Assembly: GCA_900551115.1 (NCBI GenBank) | Contig: URUY01000005.1 | Location: forward strand, 95,502-159,501 | Direction: 5' to 3' | Source: an uncultured Lachnospiraceae bacterium | GTDB lineage: Bacteria > Bacillota > Clostridia > Lachnospirales > Lachnospiraceae | DNA: 64,000 nt | Shown here: in pieces, positions 24,736 through 34,120 of the stretch | Layout of the letters: each line of letters begins with the position of its first letter | Numbering within the stretch: the stretch's first letter is position 1 | The notes under the pieces: model-generated | What the model saw: the letters and a program-made list of their open reading frames with translations, nothing else | Databases searched by the model: none | Told to the model about the DNA's origin: nothing | Translations under genes and position numbers: made by a program

Positions 24736-26244
24736 TTAAATAAACTTCATCTTTTTAACCATATTTACAAATTCAAGATTGTTGCGGGTTTTGGAAAACA
24801 TATCCAGTATACGGTCTGCAGCTTCGTCCGCTTTCATGCCGTTTAATGACTTACGCATAATATTAATGGCTTCAAGCTCATCCTGATTAAGCAGCAAATC
24901 TTCTCTTCTGGTACCTGATTTCTGCAAATCGATTGCAGGGAAAATACGCTTTTCCGAAAGCTTTCTGTCCAATACCATTTCCATATTGCCGGTACCCTTA
25001 AATTCTTCGTATACCACATCATCCATTTTGGAACCGGTCTCCACAAGCGCCGTTGCCAAAATCGTCAGGCTGCCGCCGCCGCGCAGATTTCTTGCTGCAC
25101 CGAAAAACCGTTTGGGCATATGTAATGCCGCCGGGTCAAGACCACCGGAAAGAGTACGTCCGCTGGGGGGAACCACCTGATTGTATGCACGGGTCAGTCT
25201 GGTAATGCTGTCAAGCAGAATAACCACATCCATCCCATGCTCCACCAGTCTCTTTGCACGCTCAATCACCATCTCGGAAACGCGCTTGTGATGCTCCGGC
25301 AGTTCATCAAAGGTGGAATAAATAACCTCCACATTAGGGCCTTCAATCGCCTCCTTGATGTCTGTAACTTCCTCGGGGCGCTCATCTATCAACAAAATCA
25401 GCATATGCATATCGGGCTCACTCCGAAGCACCGATTTTGCCACCTGCTTAAGCAGTGTGGTTTTACCTGCCTTAGGCGGAGAAACAATCATACCACGCTG
25501 TCCCTTACCGATAGGGCTGACCAAATCCATCACCCGCATGGCAATGCTGCTGCCGGGCACCTCTAACTGAATCCGCTCGTCAGGGAAAATTGGCGTCATA
25601 TCTTCAAAATTACGTCTTTTGGATGCCTCTTCCATTGTATAACCGTTGATGGTCTTAATGTAGAGAAGGGCACTGAACTTTTCCTGCCGGGTCTTGGTAC
25701 GCTTGTTTCCTACTAAAATATCCCCGGTCTTAAGCCCAAACCGACGAATCTGGCTGGGAGCCACATAGACGTCATTTTCTCCGGGCATATAATTTTCACA
25801 ACGAATAAAACCGTATCCGTCAGGCATTACCTCTAAAATACCGTTTGCCTCCTGTCCGCTGTCAAGCTCAGGCGGAAATGTGTTCATATCGTAAACTGCA
25901 TTTCTGTCAAAAGAAGGCGCCGGGCGCGTATAGGTATCGTTTCCTGTTCCCTGGGAAAATCTGCGTTCTTCCGGCTTTTTTCCCTCATAGTGCCGTTCTT
26001 CCGGCTTTTTCTCCTCGTAGCGGCGTTCTTCCGGCTTTTTCTCCTCGTAGCGCCGTTCTTCAGACTTGTCCGCTTTTCTCTCTGTATCCTGCATTGCCTG
26101 ACCAGCCGTTTTATCTTTTTCATCCTGAACGAGCATTGCCTCTACCACTTCCGCTTTCTTCATAGCAGAAACACCTTTTATTCCTCTGGCTTTTGCAATT
26201 TCTTTTAAATCTGCCAATGCCAGTGATTCATACTTTTCTCTCAT
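24736..26244 (-). CDS. rho: transcription termination factor Rho
   Basis: The 502-residue protein has an N-terminal SAP-like helix segment ([27 protein letters not shown]) and the cold-shock RNA-binding domain ([24 protein letters not shown]). Its P-loop is [13 protein letters not shown] and its Walker B region [11 protein letters not shown], with RLTRAYNQ further on. The hexameric ATPase terminates untranslated transcripts. It is longer than the ~420-residue E. coli form because of a charged linker. Residues about 50-100 hold a ten-residue repeat of the type [10 protein letters not shown] encoded by a 30-bp tandem repeat at 25964-26063. Confidence 0.96.
   Translation of the reverse strand: MREKYESLALADLKEIAKARGIKGVSAMKKAEVVEAMLVQDEKDKTAGQAMQDTERKADKSEERRYEEKKPEERRYEEKKPEERHYEGKKPEERRFSQGTGNDTYTRPAPSFDRNAVYDMNTFPPELDSGQEANGILEVMPDGYGFIRCENYMPGENDVYVAPSQIRRFGLKTGDILVGNKRTKTRQEKFSALLYIKTINGYTMEEASKRRNFEDMTPIFPDERIQLEVPGSSIAMRVMDLVSPIGKGQRGMIVSPPKAGKTTLLKQVAKSVLRSEPDMHMLILLIDERPEEVTDIKEAIEGPNVEVIYSTFDELPEHHKRVSEMVIERAKRLVEHGMDVVILLDSITRLTRAYNQVVPPSGRTLSGGLDPAALHMPKRFFGAARNLRGGGSLTILATALVETGSKMDDVVYEEFKGTGNMEMVLDRKLSEKRIFPAIDLQKSGTRREDLLLNQDELEAINIMRKSLNGMKADEAADRILDMFSKTRNNLEFVNMVKKMKFI
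25964..26063. repeat. 30-bp tandem repeat inside rho
   Basis: Units of 30 bases start at 25964, 25994, 26024 and (partial) 26054, each beginning CGTTCTTCCGGC or a close variant. They encode the Glu/Arg/Lys-rich ten-residue repeat between the SAP-like helices and the RNA-binding domain. Unit number could vary between strains without changing frame. Confidence 0.9.
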
Positions 26245-26467
26245 TAATTGTCAACCTCTCATTTTTCTGTGCTTTGCTTAACTGTTATATTGGGGTAATT
26301 ACACGACTTATGTTTGAAAAAACAGATCATCATCAGATGATATATAAGCATTATATTACAAAATCTCTCTCTTGGGAAGTCCTATTTGGCAATATGCATC
26401 GCGCGAAACAGACAATTCCATCTGATAATGGCAGCTTTTAATTTAAACAGCTTTTCTTTTGGTTCCC

Positions 26468-27172
26468 TCAATATATAAACAGCTCTGCCAACACATAAAT
26501 AACTGCCAGATGTACCGGATAATAGATATAAAACCCATATTTTATACTGCCCTTTCCTTTTTCACCGTTATAGAAAAACAACAACAGCAATGCAAATAAG
26601 GAATACCATTGATAGCCTCCCATTGTAATGCATACTGCCAAAAGACCAAGACCTGCGAAAAACAATTGCTGCTTTCGTCCCGCAGGCAAATAGACCAGCA
26701 CCGGCAGCAGCGCTCCTGCAAATCCATAATCTACATAAAAGTCTGTCAAAAGAACCATCGGTAACCCTTCACATAACAGAAAAATTAATACGATGGCGGC
26801 TGCCGGTACAAGATAAGCCGGACGCTTATCCTGTTTTTTTGCCCACTGCACGGCATATATCATAAGAATTGACAAAGAAAAGGTAATCAGGATTCCCTGA
26901 TATAAGCTTTTGCTTGTCATATAAAATACTGTCTGGCAAAGTATCCCCAGCAAAAAAATCTGCAGAAAATATTTAAGCTTGTGCCTTGTATAACGGCATC
27001 CCTGTGCAATCATAAAAGCAAATATCGGAAAGGAAAGCCGCCCTATTATCCGAAAAGGGATAAAATCATGCATCAGCACCAATCCCACATGATCCAATGT
27101 CATCGTAATTAATGCTATCATTTTTAACTGATTACCGTTTAATCCGACTTTACCCATCAATCGCCGCCTCAT
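26468..27172 (-). CDS. TraX family membrane protein
   Basis: The 234-residue protein is highly hydrophobic with about seven transmembrane segments. It starts with the TraX signature GLNGNQLKMIALITMTLDHVG and contains PFRIIGRLSFPIFAFMIAQG. TraX in F-plasmids acetylates F-pilin; chromosomal relatives in Firmicutes are of unknown role. There is a choice of starts (ATG at 27172 or the one 15 bases downstream); neither has a strong site. It is a stand-alone gene upstream of the divergent CoA-disulfide-reductase gene. Confidence 0.85.
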   Translation of the reverse strand: MRRRLMGKVGLNGNQLKMIALITMTLDHVGLVLMHDFIPFRIIGRLSFPIFAFMIAQGCRYTRHKLKYFLQIFLLGILCQTVFYMTSKSLYQGILITFSLSILMIYAVQWAKKQDKRPAYLVPAAAIVLIFLLCEGLPMVLLTDFYVDYGFAGALLPVLVYLPAGRKQQLFFAGLGLLAVCITMGGYQWYSLFALLLLFFYNGEKGKGSIKYGFYIYYPVHLAVIYVLAELFIY

Positions 27173-27315
27173 TTCTTCCCGCTGTTTTATCCGAATTTCC
27201 TGTTATACCATTTTTCTCAAATGCCTGCGTTATTATAACACAAAACCCGCAGCCGGAATGCATCTTGCAGTAAAAAAATATCTTCAGTAAAAAATAATAT
27301 ATTCGCCGCGTTTCA

Positions 27316-27345
27316 TTGCAGTAAAAGATTATCGCATGATATAAT
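27316..27345 (+). promoter_or_regulatory. promoter of the CoA-disulfide-reductase gene
   Basis: TTGCAG (27316-27321), 18-base spacer, TATAAT (27340-27345); the start codon lies 65 bases downstream. Confidence 0.6.
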
Positions 27346-27409
27346 CTGCATATAACGAAAATAAGCTTTTTCACTTTGATAATATGTGTGCAAAGCATGG
27401 AGGTACAAA

Positions 27410-29134
27410 ATGAAAGTCGTAATTGTAGGCGGAGTTGCAGGCGGTGCATCTGCCGCAGCCAGAATCCGCCGTCTTGATGAAAATGCACAGATTATTGTGT
27501 TTGAACGTTCCGGCTATGTTTCCTATGCAAACTGCGGGCTTCCTTATTATGTCGGCGGCATCATAACCGATGCCGAAGCTTTGACCTTGCAGACGCCGGA
27601 CAGCTTTTTTAACAGATTTCATATAGACATCCGTGTACGGCATGAAGTTACCGCCATTAATCCGGCAAAGAAAACAGTTACCGTACACAATTTGGATACA
27701 GAAGAGGTTTTTGAAGAAACCTATGACAAGCTGCTCCTGTCACCGGGGGCAAAACCCACCAAGCCAAATATGCCGGGTATTGAAAACGAACGGATTTTTA
27801 CCCTCCGCACCATAGAAGATACCTTAAAAATCCGCACTTATGCAGAAAAAGTACGGCCCAAATCAGCCGTAATCGCAGGCGGCGGCTATATCGGACTGGA
27901 AATGGCTGAAAACTTTGTAAAGCTGGGATTATCCGTTACCGTAATCCAAAAGCCGGACCACCTGCTTTCGCCTCTTGACTATGATATGGCCTGCTTTATA
28001 CATTCTTATCTTGTCAAAAAGGGGATTCGTCTGATTTTCGGCAAGTCCGTCACCGGATTCAGGGAGGCAGAACAAGCCGTAATCACCCTTACAGACGGCA
28101 GCGAACAGCTTTCCTCAGACCTGGTTCTTCTTGCCGTTGGCGTAACGCCGGATACCGCACTGGCCAAAGCAGCCGGCCTGGAATTGGGGATAAAAGACAG
28201 CATTATTGTAAATGACCGCATGGAAACATCAGTGAAAGACATTTATGCCGTTGGTGATGCAGTCGGGGTCAAACATCTTGTCACCGGCAAAGATACGCTT
28301 CTTTCCCTTGCCGGACCTGCAAACAGGCAGGGGCGCATTGCGGCGGATAATATCTGCGGCGGCAACAGCATTTACCGGGGTTCCCATGGCTCTTCTATTA
28401 TCAAGCTGTTTGATATGACGGCGGCAATAACGGGAATCAATGAAGAAACTGCAAAAGCGGCAGGGATTTCCTATGACAAAATCCTTCTGTCCCCTGCCTC
28501 CCACGCATCCTACTATCCCGGCGGCAAAACCATGACTATAAAAATACTTTATGAAAAAACAACCTTAAAGCTGTTGGGTGCCCAAATAGTCGGTTATGAA
28601 GGTGTGGACAAACGGATCGATGTCCTTGCCACCGCCATTCATGCCGGTATGTCTGCAACCGGCCTGTGCGAGCTTGACCTGGCCTATGCTCCACCCTTCT
28701 CTTCTGCAAAGGATCCTGTTAATATGGCAGGATTTATGATTGAAAATATCGTAACCGGAAAGGTAAAGCAATTCCATATAGAAGATATTGACAGCTTACC
28801 CCATGACGACAGTATTACTCTTTTGGACGTGAGAACACCTTTTGAATATGCTAACGGCCATGCGGAGGGTTTTGTCAATATCCCTTTGGACACTCTGCGG
28901 GAACGCATGCCAACGCTAAAAAAGAACCAACCGGTATATGTAATGTGTCAAAGCGGTCTCCGCAGTTATCTTGCCTGCCGCATTCTTTCCCAGTACGGAT
29001 ACGACTGCTACAATTTTTCCGGCGGCTACAGGTTCTATGATATGGTAAAACACAACACTGCCCCTGCAAAAACCACATACCCCTGCGGTATGAATGCGGA
29101 TATGCTTTTAAAAACAGCAGAGCATCCTGAATAG
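27410..29134 (+). CDS. CoA-disulfide-reductase-like flavoprotein fused to a rhodanese domain
   Basis: The 574-residue protein has the FAD-binding IVGGVAGGASAA at residues 5-16 and a redox-active Cys42 in SYANCGLPYY. AVIAGGGYIGLEMAENF is the NAD(P)H-binding loop, followed by DIYAVGDA. The C-terminal ~110 residues are a rhodanese domain (LDVRTPFEYANGHAEG, then active-site Cys in VMCQSGLRS). Relatives reduce CoA disulfide, CoA persulfide or polysulfide, or sulfur for the rhodanese arm. It would serve oxidative or sulfur stress. The start has GGAGG 8 bases upstream. The gene is monocistronic in layout. Confidence 0.93.
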   Translation: MKVVIVGGVAGGASAAARIRRLDENAQIIVFERSGYVSYANCGLPYYVGGIITDAEALTLQTPDSFFNRFHIDIRVRHEVTAINPAKKTVTVHNLDTEEVFEETYDKLLLSPGAKPTKPNMPGIENERIFTLRTIEDTLKIRTYAEKVRPKSAVIAGGGYIGLEMAENFVKLGLSVTVIQKPDHLLSPLDYDMACFIHSYLVKKGIRLIFGKSVTGFREAEQAVITLTDGSEQLSSDLVLLAVGVTPDTALAKAAGLELGIKDSIIVNDRMETSVKDIYAVGDAVGVKHLVTGKDTLLSLAGPANRQGRIAADNICGGNSIYRGSHGSSIIKLFDMTAAITGINEETAKAAGISYDKILLSPASHASYYPGGKTMTIKILYEKTTLKLLGAQIVGYEGVDKRIDVLATAIHAGMSATGLCELDLAYAPPFSSAKDPVNMAGFMIENIVTGKVKQFHIEDIDSLPHDDSITLLDVRTPFEYANGHAEGFVNIPLDTLRERMPTLKKNQPVYVMCQSGLRSYLACRILSQYGYDCYNFSGGYRFYDMVKHNTAPAKTTYPCGMNADMLLKTAEHPE

Positions 29135-29161
29135 TCACAGTTTAAACTGATTCTTAAAAGC

Positions 29162-30733
29162 TTATTTTTCTGCATCCTTCAGAGCCTGGTATACAAAATA
29201 CTCCGCTCTGATTAAGCCGCCTTCTCCGGTTTCTCCGGCTTCTTCATTGATTGCAAACAGTCCCGCCTTGACGCCTACCCAGCGTCCGGGCGTGGCTTCT
29301 GTTTTTTTACCGGCCTTTATAAAATGCTCTCCGTCCGTACTGTATGCAAAGGATACCCATTTTTCTTCTTCCACATACATGCGAAGGTACACGGTATTTT
29401 CAGCAAGCTCTCCGCATATTTCTTCCGTCTCATTGTTCTTTGTCCACTCGCCTGTGCGCTGTACAAGCTTCTTTTCTCCATTTTCAAGCTTTACGGCAAA
29501 ATCCGTATAGACACCGCCCAAAGATACCATACCGCAGACATCTCCTTCTGCCATATCCTCAACATGAAGCTTTACAGTAACCGCAAATTCCGGGGCCGGC
29601 CATTTCTGCAAAAGCAGATTGCTGACATCGCAGGTCTGTGTCCCCTTCTCAACGGTCTGCGCATACAGGGTCAGCATGCTGTCTTTTAAATCGTACCATT
29701 CCCTTTTATAATTGGCATTCCACTGCCACTGTAAACCGAGACTGCTTCCCTCAAAGAAATCTGAATCCTCCGGGGTACAGACAGGGAAGGTTTTACCCAC
29801 ATCCGGTTTTTTATACTGCATAACCGGCTCTCCGCAGCCGTTTTCATCCTCATTCACACCGATTACCGGCCAGTCATCTTCCCAGTGCATGGGCTGCAAA
29901 TGTACGATTCTTCCTGCATTTCCCACATCCTGAAAATGTAAAAACCAGTCCTCACCCGACGGGGTATCCACCCATGCTCCCTGATGAGGGCCGTTTACCG
30001 GGCTGCTGCCCTGATGCATTACGATTTTCTCTTCATAAGGCCCCCAGATACTGCGGGAGCGCAGCACGGTCTGCCAGCCGGGCTTCACACCGCCTGCCGG
30101 TGCAAAAATATAGTAATAGCCGTTTCTTTTATAGAGCTTCGGCCCCTCGATGGTGGGCTGTGTTTCGTTGCCGTCAAAAACATGCCTGCCATCTCCCAAT
30201 ACGCCCGTGCAGTCCGGCTCTATGGGCGACATATGCAGAATGCTCTTAAAACCTATCCGGCTTCTGGCAAAGGCGGAAACCATATAGGCTTTTCCGTCAT
30301 CATCCCAGAACGGACAGGGGTCAATCCAGCCTGTTACCTTGCGGACACATACCGGCTCTTCCCATCCTTCAAATGGATTACTGCTCTTTACCATAAAAAT
30401 ACCTTCGTCCGGCATGGGAATGAAAACATAAAAACTGCCCTCATGATATCTGATAGACGGTGCCCATGTACCGCATCCGTGTACCGGTTTGTCGTAATAG
30501 GGAAAAGGCAGCTTTTCCATGGCGTAGCTGATAACCTTCCAGTTTACCAAATCCTTTGAATGCAGCACCGGCACGGCAGGTGTATTGCAGAAGGAAGACG
30601 CTACTAAAAAATAATCCTCCCCCACCCTGATTGCATCCGGGTCTGAGTAGTCTGTATACAGAATCGGATTGGAATAGGTCCCGTCTCCGTTATCCGCAAT
30701 CCACATCTTTTTTATTTCCTCTCTCTTTATCAT
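29162..30733 (-). CDS. glycoside hydrolase family 43 (beta-xylosidase/arabinofuranosidase-like)
   Basis: The 523-residue protein has the GH43 five-blade catalytic pattern: YSDPDAIRVGEDYF with the base Asp, GWIDPCPFWDDDGKAYMV with the pKa-modulating Asp, and TIEGPKLYKRNGYYYIFAPAGG with the acid Glu. The C-terminal ~200 residues form a beta-sandwich (residues ~320-523, DUF1349-like) often seen in xylosidases of this family. No signal peptide is seen, so it acts on imported oligosaccharides. The exact specificity, xylan- or arabinan-derived, is not resolved by sequence. Two in-frame starts are possible; the one at 30733 has GAGAGG upstream. Confidence 0.92.
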   Translation of the reverse strand: MIKREEIKKMWIADNGDGTYSNPILYTDYSDPDAIRVGEDYFLVASSFCNTPAVPVLHSKDLVNWKVISYAMEKLPFPYYDKPVHGCGTWAPSIRYHEGSFYVFIPMPDEGIFMVKSSNPFEGWEEPVCVRKVTGWIDPCPFWDDDGKAYMVSAFARSRIGFKSILHMSPIEPDCTGVLGDGRHVFDGNETQPTIEGPKLYKRNGYYYIFAPAGGVKPGWQTVLRSRSIWGPYEEKIVMHQGSSPVNGPHQGAWVDTPSGEDWFLHFQDVGNAGRIVHLQPMHWEDDWPVIGVNEDENGCGEPVMQYKKPDVGKTFPVCTPEDSDFFEGSSLGLQWQWNANYKREWYDLKDSMLTLYAQTVEKGTQTCDVSNLLLQKWPAPEFAVTVKLHVEDMAEGDVCGMVSLGGVYTDFAVKLENGEKKLVQRTGEWTKNNETEEICGELAENTVYLRMYVEEEKWVSFAYSTDGEHFIKAGKKTEATPGRWVGVKAGLFAINEEAGETGEGGLIRAEYFVYQALKDAEK

Positions 30734-30770
30734 CCGGCTGTACTCCTCTCGTTCTATATTCCTATTTTAT

Positions 30771-31066
30771 ATCACACGCGCTTGCGCGCTCACTGTACCA
30801 CACTCGCAAACACGCGCTTACGCGCTCTTTGTCTGCTTCGCGGTGCTTGTTTTTCTCCTGCGCTCACTGTACCGTACTCGCAAACACGCGCTTGCGCGCT
30901 CTTTGTCTGCGAGGCGATGTCCTCATCTTATCACCTACGGAAACTCGCAAACACGCGCTTACGCGCTCTTTGTCTGCTTCGCAGACCGTTTGCTCGTTAA
31001 TGCCACAAGAAAAACAAATACCGCTTCGCGGTGCTTGTTTTTCTTTTGTGGCTATTATATCATAAA
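30771..31066. repeat. GC-rich intergenic repeat element with long hairpin, copy B
   Basis: Several ~40-base units of the type CTCGCAAACACGCGCTTACG followed by CGCTCTTTGTCTGC are strung together from ~30771. An 80-base block at 30987-31066 follows and is identical to 14093-14172. It contains the 49-base hairpin at 31003-31051 (CCACAAGAA.. CCGCTTCGCGG ..TTTTGTGG). The element lies between the GH43 gene start (minus) and the chemoreceptor gene (plus), so it is not simply a terminator. This 470-base gap holds nothing else but the chemoreceptor promoter at 31147-31174. Confidence 0.92.
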
Positions 31067-31146
31067 TTTTGTGTAATTCCACTTCTTTTGTAAAAAGCTG
31101 TTTCTCGCTTTTTTCTGCAGTAAATCCACGCAACTACAGAAATTAA

Positions 31147-31174
31147 TTGACATTTTTCGACACAATAGTAAAAT
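31147..31174 (+). promoter_or_regulatory. promoter of the chemoreceptor gene
   Basis: TTGACA at 31147-31152, 16-base spacer, TAAAAT at 31169-31174; the GTTTTCTAATG start region follows at ~31205 with AAGGGGG as ribosome binding site. Sigma-A-like rather than the sigma-D type often used for chemotaxis genes. Confidence 0.55.
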
Positions 31175-31204
31175 AAAATTATAAAAACCAAAGGGGGTTT
31201 TCTA

Positions 31205-33169
31205 ATGGGAAAAAAAGGTACTTATGCCGAGAAGATCGGACGCATTTTCTTTAAAATCATTCTTTTTATTTTACTTTCTGTCTGCGTTATCACCATTTCG
31301 ATTATGATTGGCCTGACGCTTGCACAATCCAGCATTTCCTTAAAAAATGAAGTCACTTCCCTGACAGGCAGCATTGACACCTATATGGCCGGCAAAGTTG
31401 CCGTTGTAGATGCTGTTGCCGCAACCATTTCCAGTGAGCGGATAGAGGGCTATGACAACCAGCTTGCCTATGTGGACAGCATAAAAGCCATGGACAGTTC
31501 TGTTTCTGCAGTCTATATCGCCTATCCTGACGAGAGTCTGGTATACAGCGGCGGCTGGCTGCCTGATCCCGATTTTGTTCTGACCAACCGTATCTGGTAC
31601 ACCGGAGCAGCTTCTGCTGATGACGTCTACATTACAGAACCATATGTTGATGAAACCACCGGCAGCATCTGTATCACGCTTTCAAAAGCAGTCCGAATCG
31701 ACGGAAAGCTTGTAAACGTAGTTGGTATGGATTTGTATCTGGATGATATCGTTGCGCTGATATCCGACAGTTTTAACGGTTCTTCCTATACCTTCCTCAC
31801 CACCGCAGAGGATGTTATCCTTGCCCATCCCAACGATGCCTACCGCATTACTGCAGATGCTTCCTTTACCTTAAGCGATGCCGATGGCGGCCGTTACCGC
31901 TCCCTTATAGGAACGGAATATGAAAGAAAACTCATATGGGATTACAGTGGCGGTCCTAAGGTTATGATGGCCGGACGTTCTTTATACGGGTGGCAGATTG
32001 TAGCGGTACGTCCTCTGCTTTCTACCCTTTCACTGGCAATCATTATTTTCCTTGTGAACGTAGCCATTTTCCTGCTGTCTGTTTACATAAGCAACCGGTT
32101 CTGCAAATGGGCGGTAGCCAAATGGTTCACCCCGATTTATTCCATCAGTAAAAAGGTAACACAGATGGCGGAAGGTGATTTATCCGTAGCCTTTGATGAA
32201 GAACCCATTACCGATGAAATCGATGCCCTGACCAATGCACTGAATACCACCATTACCCAGCTCCATGCCTATATTGAAGATATCCGTCATGTAGTAAGCA
32301 ACGTTGCTTTGGGCAATCTGACAGTGCATCAGCATGTGACCTATTCCGGCGATTTTATCGCCATAAGAGATGCATTAAATAATATTTTGGATACCTTAAA
32401 TACGACACTTACGGACATAGCTGACAACTCCCGCAGCGTTGCCGACTATTCCTCCCAGGTACAGCAGTCTACGGAACAGGTGGCAGAGGGTGCTACCGCT
32501 CAGAGCCTTTCCATATCGGGTCTGCGCGACAATATTATGCTGCTTTCCGATAAGCTCCGTCTGGTAGAAGAAAATGCCGAGCAGGCAGCCGACGTATCCA
32601 AATCTGCCAATGCCAAGCTCACTGACGGAGACCGTAAAATGCAGGAGCTTATAGATGCTATGAAGCGTATCAACGAAACCTCTGATCAAATTGGCAGTAT
32701 CGTAAATACTATTAATGACCTGGCAGCCCAGACTAATCTGCTTTCCTTAAATGCTTCCATTGAAGCAGCAAGAGCCGGAGAAGCCGGACGCGGTTTTGCC
32801 GTTGTTGCCGATGAAATCAGTAAGCTTGCCAATGCCAGTGCTTCTGCCAGCAATACCATTAATGCTCTGATTGAAAGCAGCAAGGCCGCTGTACAGGCAG
32901 GTATGCAGATGGCTGACGAAACCGCTGCCGCCTTAAAATCCGGTGTGGAAAATTTCCTTGTTTCGGAAAAAAAGCTGCTTGAAATTACAGAATCCGTAAA
33001 GGAACAAAGCATTGCAATAGACAGTATTTCCGAAAATGCAGAGCAGATTTCCACCGTCATTGAGACGACTGCTGCATCCTCCGAAGAAAATGCTGCCATC
33101 AGTTCTGAAATGATTCAAAAAGCACATGCGCTGACAGACTCTGTCAATCATTTTAAGCTGAAAGAATAG
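31205..33169 (+). CDS. methyl-accepting chemotaxis protein with dCache sensor domain
   Basis: The 654-residue protein has an N-terminal transmembrane helix (residues ~15-38), an extracytoplasmic double-Cache-like sensor (~40-270), and a second TM helix (~273-297). A HAMP domain (~298-350) and a second HAMP-like stretch follow. The cytoplasmic signalling coil has a canonical hairpin tip ([18 protein letters not shown]). It senses small ligands outside the cell and controls CheA. No CheR-tether pentapeptide is seen at the C-terminus. The gene lies between a glycosidase and a Mn exporter, so ligand identity cannot be inferred. Confidence 0.95.
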   Translation: MGKKGTYAEKIGRIFFKIILFILLSVCVITISIMIGLTLAQSSISLKNEVTSLTGSIDTYMAGKVAVVDAVAATISSERIEGYDNQLAYVDSIKAMDSSVSAVYIAYPDESLVYSGGWLPDPDFVLTNRIWYTGAASADDVYITEPYVDETTGSICITLSKAVRIDGKLVNVVGMDLYLDDIVALISDSFNGSSYTFLTTAEDVILAHPNDAYRITADASFTLSDADGGRYRSLIGTEYERKLIWDYSGGPKVMMAGRSLYGWQIVAVRPLLSTLSLAIIIFLVNVAIFLLSVYISNRFCKWAVAKWFTPIYSISKKVTQMAEGDLSVAFDEEPITDEIDALTNALNTTITQLHAYIEDIRHVVSNVALGNLTVHQHVTYSGDFIAIRDALNNILDTLNTTLTDIADNSRSVADYSSQVQQSTEQVAEGATAQSLSISGLRDNIMLLSDKLRLVEENAEQAADVSKSANAKLTDGDRKMQELIDAMKRINETSDQIGSIVNTINDLAAQTNLLSLNASIEAARAGEAGRGFAVVADEISKLANASASASNTINALIESSKAAVQAGMQMADETAAALKSGVENFLVSEKKLLEITESVKEQSIAIDSISENAEQISTVIETTAASSEENAAISSEMIQKAHALTDSVNHFKLKE

Positions 33170-33204
33170 CCATACTTTAAACTTTAAACCAAAGTATAAA
33201 CATA

Positions 33205-33233
33205 TTGACAAACCTTGCCGTCTTTACTATAAT
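33205..33233 (+). promoter_or_regulatory. consensus promoter of the mntP leader
   Basis: TTGACA at 33205-33210, 17-base spacer, TATAAT at 33228-33233. Both hexamers match the sigma-A consensus exactly. Transcription would start about 33240, right before the riboswitch aptamer. Confidence 0.9.
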
Positions 33234-33250
33234 GCAAGTTAATTAAACAA

Positions 33251-33371
33251 TTTGACACCCCTTGAGGGAGTAGTTTGCAGCCGTTTCCGGCTGTGGTAAT
33301 ATCAACATATTGATGCGATACCTGGTTGTTGCATCTGGTATTATCTTAAAAAATGAGACTCATGGACAGCC
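33251..33371 (+). promoter_or_regulatory. candidate yybP-ykoY (Mn2+) riboswitch upstream of mntP
   Basis: The leader shows the features of this class in order: GGGAGTAG (33266-33273), a hairpin with arms CAGCC and GGCTG (33278-33293), a conserved TCAACATA (33302-33309), a further paired segment, and TGAGAC (33354-33359). TGAGAC overlaps the left arm of a terminator hairpin (33357-33399). In this family Mn2+ binding stabilises the aptamer so the terminator does not form, and the Mn2+ efflux gene is switched on. The downstream gene is mntP, the expected target. The motif match is by eye; a covariance model would settle it. Confidence 0.75.
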
Positions 33372-33399
33372 TTTTATTACGGTTGCCCATGGGTCTTTT
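33357..33399 (+). terminator. riboswitch-controlled terminator
   Basis: Arms 33357-33371 and 33381-33395 pair over 15 positions (with two G-U pairs and one mismatch) around a 9-base loop, and are followed by TTTT. It lies 29 bases before the mntP start codon and shares GAC with the aptamer. Confidence 0.75.
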
Positions 33400-33427
33400 C
33401 GGTGTTATCCACCAAAGAGGAGAAGCT

Positions 33428-33988
33428 ATGAGTTTACTGAGTTTATTTTTTGTTGCTGTAGGTCTTTCCATGGATGCCTTTGCCGTTGCTGTCTGTAAAG
33501 GTCTTGCCACCTCTAAAATCACGGTCAGAAAAGCCGCGCTTGTAGGGCTGTGGTTTGGCGGTTTTCAGGGGTTAATGCCTGCAGTCGGTTACCTTATCGG
33601 TTTTCGTTTCCAGGACAAAATTACCTCCTTAGACCATTGGATTGCCTTTATCCTGCTGCTTTTTATCGGCGGTAATATGATTCGGGAATCTTTGTCCGGC
33701 GAAGAAGAAAATGCCAATGATTCATTAGCCTTTAAAGAAATGTTCCTGCTTGCCGTTGCCACCAGTATAGACGCACTGGCAGTAGGCGTTACCTTTGCTT
33801 TCCTGCCGGATGTACCGATTATCCCGGCTGTTGCCTTTATCGGTATCATCACCTTCTTCCTTTCTGCCATCGGCATGAAAGTAGGCAATATTTTCGGCAC
33901 AAAGTACAAATCAAAGGCAGAGCTTGCAGGCGGCATCATCCTGATACTTATCGGCAGCAAGATTCTGATTGAGCATCTGTTTTTATAA
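33428..33988 (+). CDS. mntP: manganese efflux pump MntP
   Basis: The 186-residue protein has six hydrophobic segments and duplicated Asp-containing motifs [12 protein letters not shown] and [13 protein letters not shown] that are conserved in MntP (each Asp lies in a helix and is thought to bind Mn2+). Length matches the family (~185-190). The ATG at 33428 has GAGGAG 7 bases upstream; a longer frame starting near 33353 runs through the terminator stem and is not real. Regulated by the Mn2+-type leader. Confidence 0.95.
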   Translation: MSLLSLFFVAVGLSMDAFAVAVCKGLATSKITVRKAALVGLWFGGFQGLMPAVGYLIGFRFQDKITSLDHWIAFILLLFIGGNMIRESLSGEEENANDSLAFKEMFLLAVATSIDALAVGVTFAFLPDVPIIPAVAFIGIITFFLSAIGMKVGNIFGTKYKSKAELAGGIILILIGSKILIEHLFL

Positions 33989-34006
33989 ACCGTTATAAAG
34001 TATGAA

Positions 34007-34053
34007 AAAATCAGGTAAGAAACCCACAGAGCAGGATTTCTTACCTGATTTTC
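34007..34053 (+). terminator. terminator after mntP
   Basis: AAAATCAGGTAAGAAA and TTTCTTACCTGATTTTC arms (about 16 base pairs) with a 14-base loop lie 19 bases past the mntP stop. The right arm ends in T residues. Its symmetry lets it serve both converging genes (mntP and the GH105 gene). Confidence 0.85.
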
Positions 34054-34120
34054 ATTTTCCCTGGAGCAAAGGTGCCGCTCAATCATCTAAAACGATGATT
34101 TTGCGACACCCTCATTTCTT

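Noticed and set aside
29138..29149. CAGTTTAAACTG palindrome between the CoA-disulfide-reductase gene and the GH43 gene
   Set aside because: Too short and not followed by a convincing T run; terminator not supported.
30771..31066. CRISPR-like array of GC-rich repeats
   Set aside because: Units are irregular in length, lie back to back without unique spacers of constant size, and no cas genes are nearby.
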